A stretch of DNA of 64,000 bases from Bin80 sp965220365 (GTDB lineage: Bacteria > Bacteroidota > Rhodothermia > Rhodothermales > Bin80). The stretch is from contig OZ244823.1 of assembly GCA_965220365.1 (NCBI GenBank), positions 434,001 to 498,000 of the forward strand, given 5' to 3'. The notes beneath the pieces were generated by a model, which worked only from the letters and a program-made list of their open reading frames with translations, was not told the DNA's origin and ran no database searches. Shown piece by piece: positions 53,513 through 62,913 of this stretch; the first letter of the stretch is position 1, and every line of letters starts with the position of its first letter. The position numbers and the translations under genes were made by a program.

Positions 53513-53686
53513 TTACTTGATCTCCCTATGCAGTGTGTGCTTTCGTAGTGCCGAATTGTACTTTTTGAGCTCTAGTCGACCCGACGTGTTACGCCGGTTC
53601 TTAACCGTTGAATACCGGCTTGTACCTGGAACCTCCGTACATTCGAGGATTATTTTTTGTCTAACGTCTTTTCCTTTCCGTGCCAT
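53513..53686 (-). CDS. rpmG: Ribosomal protein L33
   Basis: 57 residues: MARKGKDVRQKIILECTEVP, then GTSRYSTVKNRRNTSGRLEL and KKYNSALRKHTLHREIK. L33 pattern with a single Cys, so the zinc-free type. Between rpmB and DUF4295. Confidence 0.96.
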   Translation of the reverse strand: MARKGKDVRQKIILECTEVPGTSRYSTVKNRRNTSGRLELKKYNSALRKHTLHREIK

Positions 53687-53703
53687 GTTACAGCCTTATC
53701 TAT

Positions 53704-53940
53704 TTAGACTGAGATGCCTTGTGCCCGCGCTTCACGCAATACGGCTTCAACTCCTTTCTTGTTGATGGTCTTGATCGTATTCGCCGAAACCCTCAGCTTC
53801 ACCCACCGCTTTTGTTCAGGTAGATAAAACCGCTTTGTCTGCAGATTCACTCCAAATCGCCGACGCGTCTTGTTATGCGCATGCGAGACATGGTTACCCG
53901 ACATGGGTCCTTTGCCATTCAATTGATCCTTACGTGCCAT
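53704..53940 (-). CDS. rpmB: Ribosomal protein L28
   Basis: 78 residues: NGKGPMSGNHVSHAHNKTRR, FGVNLQTKRFYLPEQKRWVKLRVS, and IKTINKKGVE, characteristic of L28. Heads the rpmB-rpmG-DUF4295 cluster. Confidence 0.96.
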   Translation of the reverse strand: MARKDQLNGKGPMSGNHVSHAHNKTRRRFGVNLQTKRFYLPEQKRWVKLRVSANTIKTINKKGVEAVLREARAQGISV

Positions 53941-54008
53941 TGGTTTTTACCCCTTTCCTGTTTTGGGCGACCGGCTTATATGAACCCCTTTGCCAAACGG
54001 TTCCCAAA

Positions 54009-55238
54009 TCAGTGCCCCCGGGTAACTGCCCGACTCGGCTCGCTCCGTGCTGCACGCCACGCCGGGTATAGTGCGGCGATCAAGCACAAACCAAACGAAA
54101 CCCCCAGGATGAGAACCAAGTCCAGGATCTGGATCGAAACCGGGTAGGATTCGATTACAAAGGACTCCGCCCCCAAGAGGGGTACGAGTTGAAAGTATTT
54201 CTGGAGGAGCAGAATCCCGAGCGCCACCACGAACCCGGTTCCTGCACCAATCAGTCCGATCATCCCACCCTGCACGAGGAAAAGTTGCCGAATATCCCTA
54301 GATGTCGCCCCCATCGCCTGCAGAACGCCAATGTCCCGTTTCTTTTCTACGACAACCATAGTGAGCGACCCTACAATGCTGAACGCTGCGACTACACAGA
54401 TCAGAACCAGTATTATGGATGCCCCCCATTTTTCCAGTCGCATAACATCGTAGAGAGAGCGCTGAAGATCGTACCAGGTTTGAACCCTCACCCCGCTGGG
54501 ATAGGAGGCTTCGAGAGTTTGCTTCACCTGCTGTGCCTGCTCCAGGTCGGTGAGTCGCAACTCGATCCCGGTAACGGCACTGTTCAGATGAAAAAGATCC
54601 TGCGCCTCTTTGATTCCAATAAATACATGCGTGTTGTCGTAGATCTCTTCAAGTTTATATAACCCCCGCACCTCAAATTCTCGCACCGCTGGCGGAGAGA
54701 AGACGCGTGTGAGCATCTGCCCCAACCCTTGTGCAGAAAACAGCACTGCCCGGTTGTTCTCGGAGCCTGGAGACAGCCCTAGGCGCTGCCCCAGGCTGAA
54801 CCCCATCACCATCCCCTGTTCGCTGGTGTCAAATTCTCCGGCGACGAGCCCCTCTCCCGTTGCATTATCCGCCACCCCTCGCAGGACCACAACGCGGTTG
54901 ATTTCTGACTGTGTGGCGGTTACCAGGAGGGCTTTCCCTTCAACGTAGGGATCTGCACTTAGAACCTGAGGAATCTGTCTGGCTTGGTTGACGATCCTGT
55001 CTGCTTCTTTCTGCGAGAATCTGCCTCCGGGCTCCGCGACGATGCGGACATGTGGATCCATCGAAACGAGCAGGTCTCGCACCACATCATAAAACCCGTT
55101 CATGACGGACAGAACCACGATCAGTGCAGCGACACCGACGGCTACACCTACCATAGAAATCCCCGAAATAATCGTGACCAGCGGGATTCGTTGGCGGCTG
55201 TGCAGGTACCGTCGTGCAATAAACAGCCGATAATTCAT
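54009..55238 (-). CDS. LolC/LolE-type lipoprotein-releasing ABC permease
   Basis: 409 residues. Short cytoplasmic N-terminus MNYRLFIARRYLHSRQRI, first membrane helix (about 22-48, ISMVGVAVGVAALIVVLSVMNGF), a large periplasmic MacB/FtsX-type domain (about 50-270), and three C-terminal helices with EKKRDIGVLQAMGATSRDIRQLFLVQGGMIGLIGA, the FtsX family signature. Probably extracts lipoproteins from the inner membrane with a LolD ATPase, which is not in this window. Confidence 0.88.
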   Translation of the reverse strand: MNYRLFIARRYLHSRQRIPLVTIISGISMVGVAVGVAALIVVLSVMNGFYDVVRDLLVSMDPHVRIVAEPGGRFSQKEADRIVNQARQIPQVLSADPYVEGKALLVTATQSEINRVVVLRGVADNATGEGLVAGEFDTSEQGMVMGFSLGQRLGLSPGSENNRAVLFSAQGLGQMLTRVFSPPAVREFEVRGLYKLEEIYDNTHVFIGIKEAQDLFHLNSAVTGIELRLTDLEQAQQVKQTLEASYPSGVRVQTWYDLQRSLYDVMRLEKWGASIILVLICVVAAFSIVGSLTMVVVEKKRDIGVLQAMGATSRDIRQLFLVQGGMIGLIGAGTGFVVALGILLLQKYFQLVPLLGAESFVIESYPVSIQILDLVLILGVSFGLCLIAALYPAWRAARSEPSRAVTRGH

Positions 55239-55315
55239 CCCTGGAGTTTGAGCTTGCTTGCTGTGGTCATACGCCTCGGGCCAAATCTGTAGGTTTGCTC
55301 CCGATTGGGGATAGG

Positions 55316-56413
55316 TTATACATTAAATCGAAAAAGGATCACATCTCCATCTTGAACGACATACTCCTTGCCTTCGGACCGTATGATCCCGGACGCACGC
55401 GCGGCGGCCTCGGAGCCTACGCGAACCAGATCTTCGACCTGCACGGTCTCTGCGCGAATGAATCCGCGTTCAAAGTCGCTATGAATTTGTCCTCCTGCCT
55501 GCGGAGCACATGTTCCGTTTTTGACGGTCCACGCTCGTGTTTCATTTGGTCCATGTGTAAAAAACGTAATAAGGTCCAATAATTTATATGCTCTCTGGAT
55601 TAAGCGTTGCAACCCATCTGCCTGAAGCCCTTCGCCTGCCAGAAAAACGTCTTTTTCTTCCTCCTCCAGTTCTGACAGCTGCGCCTCGAACTCCGCGCTC
55701 AGGATTAGGCATTCTGCCTGCTCTCTGGCGGCAATCCTCCGAACTTGTTCGGCCCAGCCATTGCCCCGAGGCAAATCCACTTCCCCCACATTCGCAATAT
55801 AAAGAACCGGCCTGCTGGTTAAGAGGCATAATCTCTCAATGTAGCGCTGTTCTTTTTGGGAGAGGTTTCTCAAGAGCCGTGCAGGGTTGCCCTGCGACAG
55901 ATGAGTAACCAGGCGCTCTGCGAACGCGGCCTTTGCAGCCGCATCTGCGTCTCCTCCTTTCGCTGCTTTCTCCCACTTTTCAGCGAAGCGCTCCGCTGTG
56001 TCCAAATCTTTCAACAAGAGCTCCGTGTTCACGATCTCAATGTCACGCTCTGGATCTACTCTCCCAGCAACATGGGAGATCCCGGCGGCATCAAAGCAGC
56101 GGACAACATGTATCAGCGCATCTACCTGTCGAATATGCCCCAGAAATGCATTCCCCAGTCCCTCGCCGCGGGATGCACCAGCAACCAAGCCCGCAATATC
56201 TACAAACTCTATCGTGGTTGGGACAACTTGTTCGGCCGGGGAAATGGCAGCCAGTTGCTCCAGCCGTTCATCTGGCACGGGCACGATTCCTCGATTAGGA
56301 TCTATCGTGCAGAACGGATAATTCGCTGCAGCCGCACCAACCCCGCTCAGCGCATTAAACAGGGTGGATTTTCCAATATTCGGTAATCCAACGATACCAC
56401 AATTGAGGGACAT
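55316..56413 (-). CDS. ychF: YchF/OLA1-type ATPase
   Basis: 365 residues. Starts MSLNCGIVGLPNIGKSTLFNALSG (G1), with FVDIAGLVAGASRGEGLGNAFLGHIRQVDAL (G3 and family segment), ANVGE in place of NKxD (the change linked to ATP preference), and the C-terminal TGS domain (AWTVKNGTCAPQAGGQIHSDFERGFIRAE). Ribosome-associated regulator of stress and redox responses. Confidence 0.96.
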   Translation of the reverse strand: MSLNCGIVGLPNIGKSTLFNALSGVGAAAANYPFCTIDPNRGIVPVPDERLEQLAAISPAEQVVPTTIEFVDIAGLVAGASRGEGLGNAFLGHIRQVDALIHVVRCFDAAGISHVAGRVDPERDIEIVNTELLLKDLDTAERFAEKWEKAAKGGDADAAAKAAFAERLVTHLSQGNPARLLRNLSQKEQRYIERLCLLTSRPVLYIANVGEVDLPRGNGWAEQVRRIAAREQAECLILSAEFEAQLSELEEEEKDVFLAGEGLQADGLQRLIQRAYKLLDLITFFTHGPNETRAWTVKNGTCAPQAGGQIHSDFERGFIRAETVQVEDLVRVGSEAAARASGIIRSEGKEYVVQDGDVILFRFNV

Positions 56414-56629
56414 TACCTAGGACTATCGAATTTTGGCTGGGATGCAGCTCATCTCCGATCAAATGATCGATCGGTTTTGCAGAGATGATGTGTTCAGAGC
56501 TTTTCGCTTGTGTACGACGTTCTTTCTGTCGGTCCCAGCCGGTTCAACGTCTTATACGTTCACCGGGCAGCGAGGCTCAATTGTCCCTTTCGTTTATTGA
56601 TTGGTCAATGCGCCGGCACATGTTGCCCG

Positions 56630-57271
56630 CTACATGTCTGAGCTCTCTCCCAACTCACTACTTAGTTTTGGTAGAGGAGCATTGAGGTCCAACCAATCTT
56701 GGATCGCCTCCGGTCCCACCTTTCTGATGACAAACTCCTCGTTGAGCATTTTGAAGTGTGATCCTTCCGAATTATCCGTTGATAAAAACCTGTCTATGAT
56801 GATAACCTGTGGAGTGGCTGGCGCTCCGTAGGAGCTTTCCCAGACGTATTTCATGATCCCTTCATTCACCCAACTTCGGCCGGTCATGACTTCATCAAAT
56901 TGTCCAAATTTGGCAAGGTGAGTCAGTCCCCTTTCTACATCCCAATCCTTGGATATGCCAATTGCGGCAAACCCCCGTCCATTCTCCGCGGCCTTGCTCT
57001 GCACTAAACTTTTTAGCTGATCCACCTTGTCAGGCAAGGCTGGTTTATTTGAGTATACACAACCAGATGAGCCAATGTATATCAGAATCAATTCTGCACC
57101 GCCCTCTGTCCTATAACTGGGCTGATAGCTGAATTTGTTCGGGTTCTCCCACTTGATGGATATCTCCGGTGCTCCGACTAAACCTGCAGATGTCGCGTAG
57201 AAGCCCGCGGCAAAGACCGCCAGGAAAAGTGTGGAAATCCATACAGTACGAAGAGCATTAGAGGGCTTCAT
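56630..57271 (-). CDS. Membrane-anchored thioredoxin-fold protein, single-Cys
   Basis: 213 residues. One N-terminal membrane helix or uncleaved signal (VWISTLFLAVFAAGFYATSAG), then a thioredoxin-like domain: ILIYIGSSGCVYSNKP (active site C-x-x-S, one Cys only), FAAIGISKDWDVERGL, and APATPQVIIIDRF with the cis-Pro position. C-terminal VRKVGPEAIQDWLDL. Not a normal disulfide reductase because the second Cys is missing; a monothiol or structural role is possible. It lies downstream of the beta-propeller gene on the same strand (127-bp gap), in the same cassette. Confidence 0.7.
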   Translation of the reverse strand: MKPSNALRTVWISTLFLAVFAAGFYATSAGLVGAPEISIKWENPNKFSYQPSYRTEGGAELILIYIGSSGCVYSNKPALPDKVDQLKSLVQSKAAENGRGFAAIGISKDWDVERGLTHLAKFGQFDEVMTGRSWVNEGIMKYVWESSYGAPATPQVIIIDRFLSTDNSEGSHFKMLNEEFVIRKVGPEAIQDWLDLNAPLPKLSSELGESSDM

Positions 57272-57398
57272 TTACCAATTTTAGTCTGAATATCGAACCA
57301 AGACCTTTCGGGGCTTTCGGTTGCATGTTGAGCAATCGATCTCTTGACCTGTTCATCGCGAAGTGATCAGATCACAAAATTCATAGACGGCTTGCTGG

Positions 57399-58538
57399 CT
57401 ACTTTGCCAATCCACTGAGGTCATAAACCGAAATTTGGGGATAGGGATGCGTTCGATGAGTGTACACGCGGTTTTCTGTCGCCGCATTAATTACAGGCAC
57501 TGTATCGCCGATGAAAACTGCCTTGCCGGTTTGTGCAGACATCAAGTAAGTCCGAAGGGTTTCATATCGCTCTCCTTCCTCTGTACTCAGGCTCTCTGGA
57601 GTGAAGGATGCTATTTGTACGATGACATAGTCTTGTCGTAATGGAACCGCCCGTATGACTTGGTCGTGTGGTTTGCCATGTACATTCATGCCTACCCGGG
57701 GGCCTGTCTCGCCTACCTCTTCGTCTACCTCCATTGCTTTGAAGCCAGATATTTTTGCTGTCCATTGCCTGTCCCCCTCATGAGAGTAGCCATAAATCAC
57801 TGGCAGAAAATTCGGGGCATATATGATCTTGGAGTCCAAACATGCGATTTGTGTTCTGCCCAAAAATCGTCGCACTAATGGAGACATGGCTGAATAAACC
57901 TCGCCGAAAGAACCCAGAGAATCGCCAGACATTGAGTAACGGTTAATTGCGTTGACGTTCAGTCCATCGAAAGAATGTAAATGGAGCACCTCCTTCGTAA
58001 CACAGACCTCGTTCACCTCCCGAGATAATGACAGTGTTGCCGAGAGTTCATGAGTTTCTCCATTTCGGTCGAATATTTTCAGACCATGGAATCTGTCGGC
58101 AACAATGATTCGACCCGAAGGATCTACCTCAAGACTGGTGGGGCTGACAAATTCTCCCGGTCCCTCGCCACGGGATCCGATGGCATATAGAAAAGTGCCC
58201 TCGTCATTGTACACTCTCACTTCGTTATACTGGGCATCCAAAACGTAGATGTTGCCGGTTGAATCTTCTTTGACATCAACGATCTGGCCAAACATCTCAT
58301 GTCGCTCCCCCTCAAGAACCCCCAATGTAAAGAGTTCTGTCGGCGACGACAGGGCTTGGGAAATCGCTTGGACATCTCCGCTTCCTCCAATATCACTGCT
58401 CGTGGACACAAGCTCATGCGCCTCTTCAAAGCCGGGGATTAGTGCTGAGACTGGATGAATTATTCGTCGAAAATCGCTTGCATCTTGATCCGCTCGTTTG
58501 CACGAGAGGTTCATTGCGATGGCAGGGAATAGCAGCAA
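57399..58538 (-). CDS. Six-bladed beta-propeller lipoprotein, copy 1
   Basis: About 379 residues. NHL/6-bladed propeller repeats are visible (GQIVDVKEDSTGNIYVLDAQYNEVRVYNDEG, FVSPTSLEVDPSGRIIVADRFHGLKIFDRNGE). The start is uncertain: no ATG precedes the lipobox AMNLSC in frame except the Met inside it, so a TTG at 58538 is the only ordinary choice. One extra base in the T-run 58554-58558 would join an ATG at 58576 and give a perfect lipoprotein signal (MIFGKEKKASVVVLLLF...LSC). Its C-terminal third is clearly paralogous to the protein at 63568-64000. Extracytoplasmic, function unknown. Confidence 0.75.
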   Translation of the reverse strand: MLLFPAIAMNLSCKRADQDASDFRRIIHPVSALIPGFEEAHELVSTSSDIGGSGDVQAISQALSSPTELFTLGVLEGERHEMFGQIVDVKEDSTGNIYVLDAQYNEVRVYNDEGTFLYAIGSRGEGPGEFVSPTSLEVDPSGRIIVADRFHGLKIFDRNGETHELSATLSLSREVNEVCVTKEVLHLHSFDGLNVNAINRYSMSGDSLGSFGEVYSAMSPLVRRFLGRTQIACLDSKIIYAPNFLPVIYGYSHEGDRQWTAKISGFKAMEVDEEVGETGPRVGMNVHGKPHDQVIRAVPLRQDYVIVQIASFTPESLSTEEGERYETLRTYLMSAQTGKAVFIGDTVPVINAATENRVYTHRTHPYPQISVYDLSGLAK

Positions 58539-58861
58539 TACAACGACGCTTGCTTTTTCTCTTTTCCAAAAATCATGCCGGATACAGAAATGTTTGATTG
58601 TTCCTTGGGGCGATGTAATATCTCGGACGGGAGACCACTAACCTGAACTTCCCCCCTTTCTGGTTTCCCCAATGTACGATATTCCCCATGAATTTAGGAT
58701 ATTTTGGGGATAGATTGCCCCTCCTCAGCGGGGGGGACTCCCTACCATTTATGCAAGTCAAAACCGGGAAAAATTGATTGATTTCAAATTTTTTTATTTG
58801 ATCTGAGATTTACGTGATTTCTACGGACTTTCCTCTGCAGATTGATTTCGTTTTTTTCGGG

Positions 58862-60166
58862 TTATCCGGCTGGTTGTAGCAATTTGGTAGCAGCGGTTGC
58901 TCGACTGTGGTCAAAGCATGTTTGGTCCCGAAGCATAGCACAGGCGATGGCGAGCAGGCGGTCTGCGACCGAGCGCAGGGCTCGACCATGACTGTGACCG
59001 CGTTCCCGGAGAGCTTTATACTTGGCTTTGCTGATGGAGTCGTGCTGGATGGCCACGCGGCTCCAGTGGTAGACGGCGTTGACCAGGCGTGCCTGCGAGG
59101 CTCGTCGTCGAACCACTCGCCAGGATTTTCCTGAGCGTCGGGTGACAGGGGCGACGCCACACAGGCAGCGTAGCCCCCTGTAATCCCGGTTCTTGACCAA
59201 CCCGGATGCCTCCGAGAGGAGCGTTGCCAACACCGTGGTTCCGACCCCGGGCATGGAGGAAAGAATCTCCACATCGTGCAATGGATTCCCCGAAGCGGTC
59301 GGCTTGCTCTGGACTTGTTCCGGTTCGTGCGAAGCGCTGGGAACCGGGGTTTGATCCGATGCAAGGATCACTTCCATGGCATGCTGAGCCTCCTGAACTT
59401 GTTGCTCGATCAACGCGAGCTGCTGCATAAGAAGCCGGATGCGTGTGGTGGCCGCCTCCAAGACCCCGGCGGCGATCGTGACCGGCTGGGCCCGCAAGTA
59501 TTGGAGCACCTTCTCTGCATTCAAACGCCGAATCCGGTGTTTTTTGAGCACTTTTTCCACCGAAGAGAGGCGTACCCGGCGAGCACGTGTTGGTGTGGGA
59601 ATGAGCGTCCATAGGGCCATCAATACCGGAGAGAACAGCGGGAACCCAAGTTCCAGGAACTGCGGAAAGTACCGCCAGAGCTGGGCGCGGACCTGATGCG
59701 TAAGCCGAGTGCGCTGACTGGTGAGTTCCTCACTCATTCGCGACCACTCGCGCAGCTGGACGATCTTGGCATCCAGAGGATCCAGTTCACGTAGACAGAC
59801 AGGATCGGTCCGGAGGGCATCGGCAAGCACGTGTGCATCCCGACGATCATCTTTGGCCCCTGCAGGTGAAAACCGATCCCGGAAGCGGTCCAGTTGTTTG
59901 GGATTGATGGAAAAGGTTGGAATCCCTCGATCCAGCAGACTGTCCACCACGGGACCGTGTGGGATTTCAATGGCGACCCCAAGCTGCGCGGCAACACCGC
60001 CTGCACAGGCAAGTATCCAATCCAGCAGCTGGCTGAGCCCCTCTCCAGAGTGGGCAAATGCACGTTCGCCCAGAACGGCGCCCTCCGAGTTCAAAACGCA
60101 GACCTGGTGCGACTGGGAGCCCCAGTCGATCCCTGCAAAAAAAATCGGTTGAAATTTCGTCGACAT
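58862..60166 (-). CDS. IS110-family DEDD transposase/recombinase
   Basis: 434 residues from the ATG at 60166 (MSTKFQPIFFAGIDWGSQSH). N-terminal RuvC-like DEDD domain: GIDWGSQSHQVCVL, VAIEIPHG, AKDDRRDAHVLADAL. C-terminal Transposase_20 domain with LSSMPGVGTTVLATLLSEAS and the catalytic Ser region CGVAPVTRRSGKS. Apparently intact. The long upstream noncoding segment places it with the IS110 group rather than IS1111. Confidence 0.93.
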   Translation of the reverse strand: MSTKFQPIFFAGIDWGSQSHQVCVLNSEGAVLGERAFAHSGEGLSQLLDWILACAGGVAAQLGVAIEIPHGPVVDSLLDRGIPTFSINPKQLDRFRDRFSPAGAKDDRRDAHVLADALRTDPVCLRELDPLDAKIVQLREWSRMSEELTSQRTRLTHQVRAQLWRYFPQFLELGFPLFSPVLMALWTLIPTPTRARRVRLSSVEKVLKKHRIRRLNAEKVLQYLRAQPVTIAAGVLEAATTRIRLLMQQLALIEQQVQEAQHAMEVILASDQTPVPSASHEPEQVQSKPTASGNPLHDVEILSSMPGVGTTVLATLLSEASGLVKNRDYRGLRCLCGVAPVTRRSGKSWRVVRRRASQARLVNAVYHWSRVAIQHDSISKAKYKALRERGHSHGRALRSVADRLLAIACAMLRDQTCFDHSRATAATKLLQPAG

Positions 60167-60492
60167 AATTGAGTATCTTTTAAGTGAAGAAGATCGCGGG
60201 TCGCCGTGACGTTCCGTCTGTCCCTGTATCGGTGCTCTATGGCACAAACTCCCTACGGGGCGTGCATCACGGCACTCCCTAGGGCACAGTTCCCCCCCAG
60301 GCGCTCAAAGGCGCAGGGGGCACTTGGTTGCTCCCAGGGAGGTACTCGCGGTGACAGATGCAAAACACAAGCTCGAAAACGCTTGTGATCTCGGAAAGAT
60401 AAATCAAGCCTTGTCTTTGGCTGGATCTCGAATCTTCAACTTCGTTAATCACTCTTACAGTGAGCTTGGCTAAGCATCACCTATAAGATACA
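60167..60492 (-). ncRNA. Candidate bridge RNA region of the IS110 element
   Basis: 326 bp of noncoding DNA upstream of the recombinase, the position where IS110/IS621 elements encode the bridge RNA. Two strong hairpins are visible: 60294-60320 (CCCCC/GGGGG and GCGC/GCGC stems around TCAAAG) and 60366-60387 (CACAAGC/GCTTGTG). A seven-base C/G run at 60292-60298 matches the G-run of the observed target, but this is low complexity and weak evidence. RNA function is inference. Confidence 0.5.
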
Positions 60493-60535
60493 GGGGGGAT
60501 CTGGGGGCTTTTCCTCAATTCTGTGAACCAAAGGG

Positions 60536-61162
60536 CTACACCGGCTTGATGCCTAGAAGTTTGAGTGCCCGCTGTTGGGTAGGACTAATTTTCTCCACCA
60601 TGATCACTTCCGGGGATTTATCTACGGAGATTTTTGGTACAACAACCAGACGGCAAAGCCCCGCGAGTTCGTCCATCACCTCGGCAAAGCTCATGACTTT
60701 TTCTCCTTCATGATTTTGTTTGGTTCGGGCTTTCTTTTTCGTCCGGGGAGAGGGTTTGGCCGGTTCCACGGCATTCTTGCGCTGTGCAGCTTTCCCCGCT
60801 GGATCATCCTCAGTAAACAACATGGGGGCTAACTTCCGGCGCAGATGATACTCCACATAGTAGGCCAGCATGCATAAAAACACATGGGCGATCACCCGGT
60901 TTTTCTTGCGATGGTGAATTGGACGTACGCGCAACGAGATTGTTTTCATCGTGCGAAAGGCCTGCTCCACCGTGGACAGACGCTTATAATTCGCCACCAA
61001 TTCGGTCGCCTCCGGCTTCTGTTTCAAACTGGAGCGGATCGCATACAAGCCGTCAAGCCGTTCTGCCTTCGCAATGGCCGCCGCATTGCGCTCATAGGCA
61101 AAGTGTTCCTGCTCAATCTCCAGCGTGAAGAACTTCCGGACCTTGTATTTTCCAATGACCCG
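60536..61162 (-). CDS. IS-B copy 2 transposase, exon 2 (3' part)
   Basis: 209 codons including the stop, beginning RVIGKYKVRKFFTLEIEQ and containing the catalytic Glu segment RLSTVEQAFRTMKT. It has no start of its own; it is joined to exon 1 (61810-62913) if the group II intron splices. Nearly identical to copy 1. Confidence 0.85.
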   Translation of the reverse strand, partial: RVIGKYKVRKFFTLEIEQEHFAYERNAAAIAKAERLDGLYAIRSSLKQKPEATELVANYKRLSTVEQAFRTMKTISLRVRPIHHRKKNRVIAHVFLCMLAYYVEYHLRRKLAPMLFTEDDPAGKAAQRKNAVEPAKPSPRTKKKARTKQNHEGEKVMSFAEVMDELAGLCRLVVVPKISVDKSPEVIMVEKISPTQQRALKLLGIKPV

Positions 61163-61809
61163 ATCGCGGTAGGGACCCGGGTTTCCCCGGGCCCCCCGCA
61201 CAGATCCGGACGTGCGCGTTAACGCATCCGGCTCCTCCCTCGGGTCGCACCATCGTGCATGACGGCATCGGATGCCGTAGCTGGTTGTCCCGATGGAACA
61301 CACTTCTTCCATCTCTGTGTATGGAGTGTGTTCGGTTCTCCCAGCTTCCCCTCGGGTGAGGCCCTTCGCTCCAGCTGCTCCGCAGGTCCCCCCTTGTTCG
61401 CCGCCTTCATCGCTACTATGGCCTCATCTGACTCCTCTATTGCGTTCATCGTAGGCTTCAGCCTCTGCAGCCTTCCCCACGCGGTCCCAATTCGCTCAGG
61501 ACACAATAGAGGCATCCCAGGTCCCGGTAAAATGCGTACGTACGTCCCTGAGTTCTTTGACACCGTGGGCCCACAAGATCCCTCGCCTTTTCGGGATTTT
61601 GTATGTTGCCTTCGACCGTCAGGACAATCTCGGCGACCCAAATAACGAACATTTCGATGCTCAATAGCTCCGGCCATACGCACCACTACCGACGCTTCGC
61701 GTATCCCCTCGCGGAAACACCCGCACGGCTCGTGGAAGTATGTGATTGGTTGCATCTTCATACTACGGGACTTTCACCCGCTACATTTTCACCAGTTAGC
61801 CTGGCGCAC
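61163..61809 (-). ncRNA. Group II intron lacking a reverse transcriptase
   Basis: 647 nt. The 5' end is GTGCGCC (GUGYG consensus). Domain V at about 61234-61202 reads GAGCCGGATGCG...CGTCCGGATC with the AGC triad and GCG-TTAA-CGC tip. Domain VI (61200-61163) has a GAAA-capped hairpin and a bulged A eight bases from the 3' end CCGCGAT. Removing it reproduces IS-B copy 1 exactly (GCGTCGGG + CGGGTCATT). Only an N-terminal remnant of the intron protein remains. Confidence 0.92.
61219..61449 (-). pseudogene. Remnant of the group II intron-encoded protein
   Basis: From MNAIEESDEAIVAMKAANKG through LERRASPEGKLGEPNTLHTQR, this resembles the N-terminal leader typical of group II intron reverse transcriptases. 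RT, maturase and endonuclease domains are absent; the frame runs directly into domain V. The deletion removed nearly all of the ORF from domain IV. Confidence 0.65.
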
Positions 61810-62913
61810 CCCGACGCGTACGCCAATTTTGCCTTTGCACGTTAACCGGCACTGCTCACGCTTGGTGGCTGCAACAATTTCATCCAGGGCTTGCTCGGTC
61901 TTGATCAGGAGTTCTTCCCGCTGTCGCTTGCTCTTCTCGGCCTGCAAGGGGTTTCTGCATAACACGATCCGATCCTCTGGATACAGATCACTGTGTAGTT
62001 TCATTACATCCTGTTCATCAAACAGGCTCATCTGCACCTGTTTCTGTTCCACCACCGCACGAATCTCATTCTTTTTCATGGCGGTGATCCAGTCGAGTCC
62101 CACGGGGATCAACTCTTCCTGAATCTGCTTTTGCTGCAGGATTCCCCGATCCCCCACCAACACCACTTGTTGAAGCCCAAAGGTCTGCTGAAGCTTCTTC
62201 ACCTGTGCACTGAGCGTACTTACATCTGCGGTATTGCCGCGGAAAACGTCCACCGACACCGGGCAGCCCTCTGAATCGGTCATCAGACCAATGACGATCT
62301 GCTGCTTGCCCCGCTTTTTGTCCCGGTTGTAGCCATAGGCGGCAAATTCATTCTGCTGGCCTTCCACGTAGCTGCTGGTGACATCATAGAGCACCATGCC
62401 ACCTTCCTTGAGATGCCGTTTGGCGAGACGGCACTCCATCGCGGTCTTGTGTTGGACCAATTGATCCATGGCCGCATACAGATCCTCCTCGTCCACACAT
62501 TTGAGTCCAAGCTCTTCATTGAGCGTGGAGGCCGCCGTGCGCACATCCAACATGGCACTGGTGGCCAGTTTGCTGGCCGGCTTGATCACGCGTGCGGCGA
62601 TCATGCCGAGCACCAGTCGACGGAAGCGGGAATTCTTCGGGGCAATCCATGCAGGCAGATCCAGTTGATGCATGACTCCCAGGACCGCGGCAACGTGTCC
62701 GTGCGGGGTATTGCTTTGAATGGTGAAGGCATCTTGGATGGAGTTTACGGCGGTTCCTCCCTTCAAGAGCACCCGAAGCCCCTCAATGACGTCCACGGGG
62801 AGTTTGGAGATATTGGCGAGTGTGGTTTTGACGATTTTGCCATGGACGCGTTTGGATTCTCGAATGAGCCAGGTGGGATTGGAATTTCGGTTGGGGATTT
62901 TGGCGACATACAT
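61810..62913 (-). CDS. IS-B copy 2 transposase, exon 1 (5' part)
   Basis: 368 codons from the ATG at 62913 (MYVAKIPNRNSNPTWLIRES), ending GKIGVRVG at the intron. It holds the first two catalytic Asp (VLYDVTSSYVEG, VVLVGDRGILQQ). The intron lies between codons (phase 0); exon 1 plus exon 2 give 576 residues, identical in length to copy 1. An open extension upstream to 63105 is not likely to be translated. Confidence 0.88.

Larger units (their letters stand above)
58737..60492 (-). mobile_element. IS110-family element inserted in IS-B copy 2
   Basis: Boundaries are deduced by comparison with IS-B copy 1: the continuous CCTCAGCGGGGGGG-ATCTGGGGG of copy 1 (complement) is split inside its G-run, with 58730-58736 on the left and 60493-60498 on the right. 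No inverted repeats and no clear duplication apart from the ambiguous Gs, as expected for IS110. It contains one transposase and a 326-bp leader. Confidence 0.9.

Noticed and set aside
60536..61312. 258-residue frame joining intron sequence to the transposase C-terminus
   Set aside because: Its first 50 residues are translated group II intron (domains V-VI); the real product needs splicing to exon 1.
61219..61761. 180-residue frame within the group II intron as a new protein
   Set aside because: The upstream part overlaps ribozyme domains I-III; only the leader from 61449 resembles an intron-encoded protein, and it is truncated.
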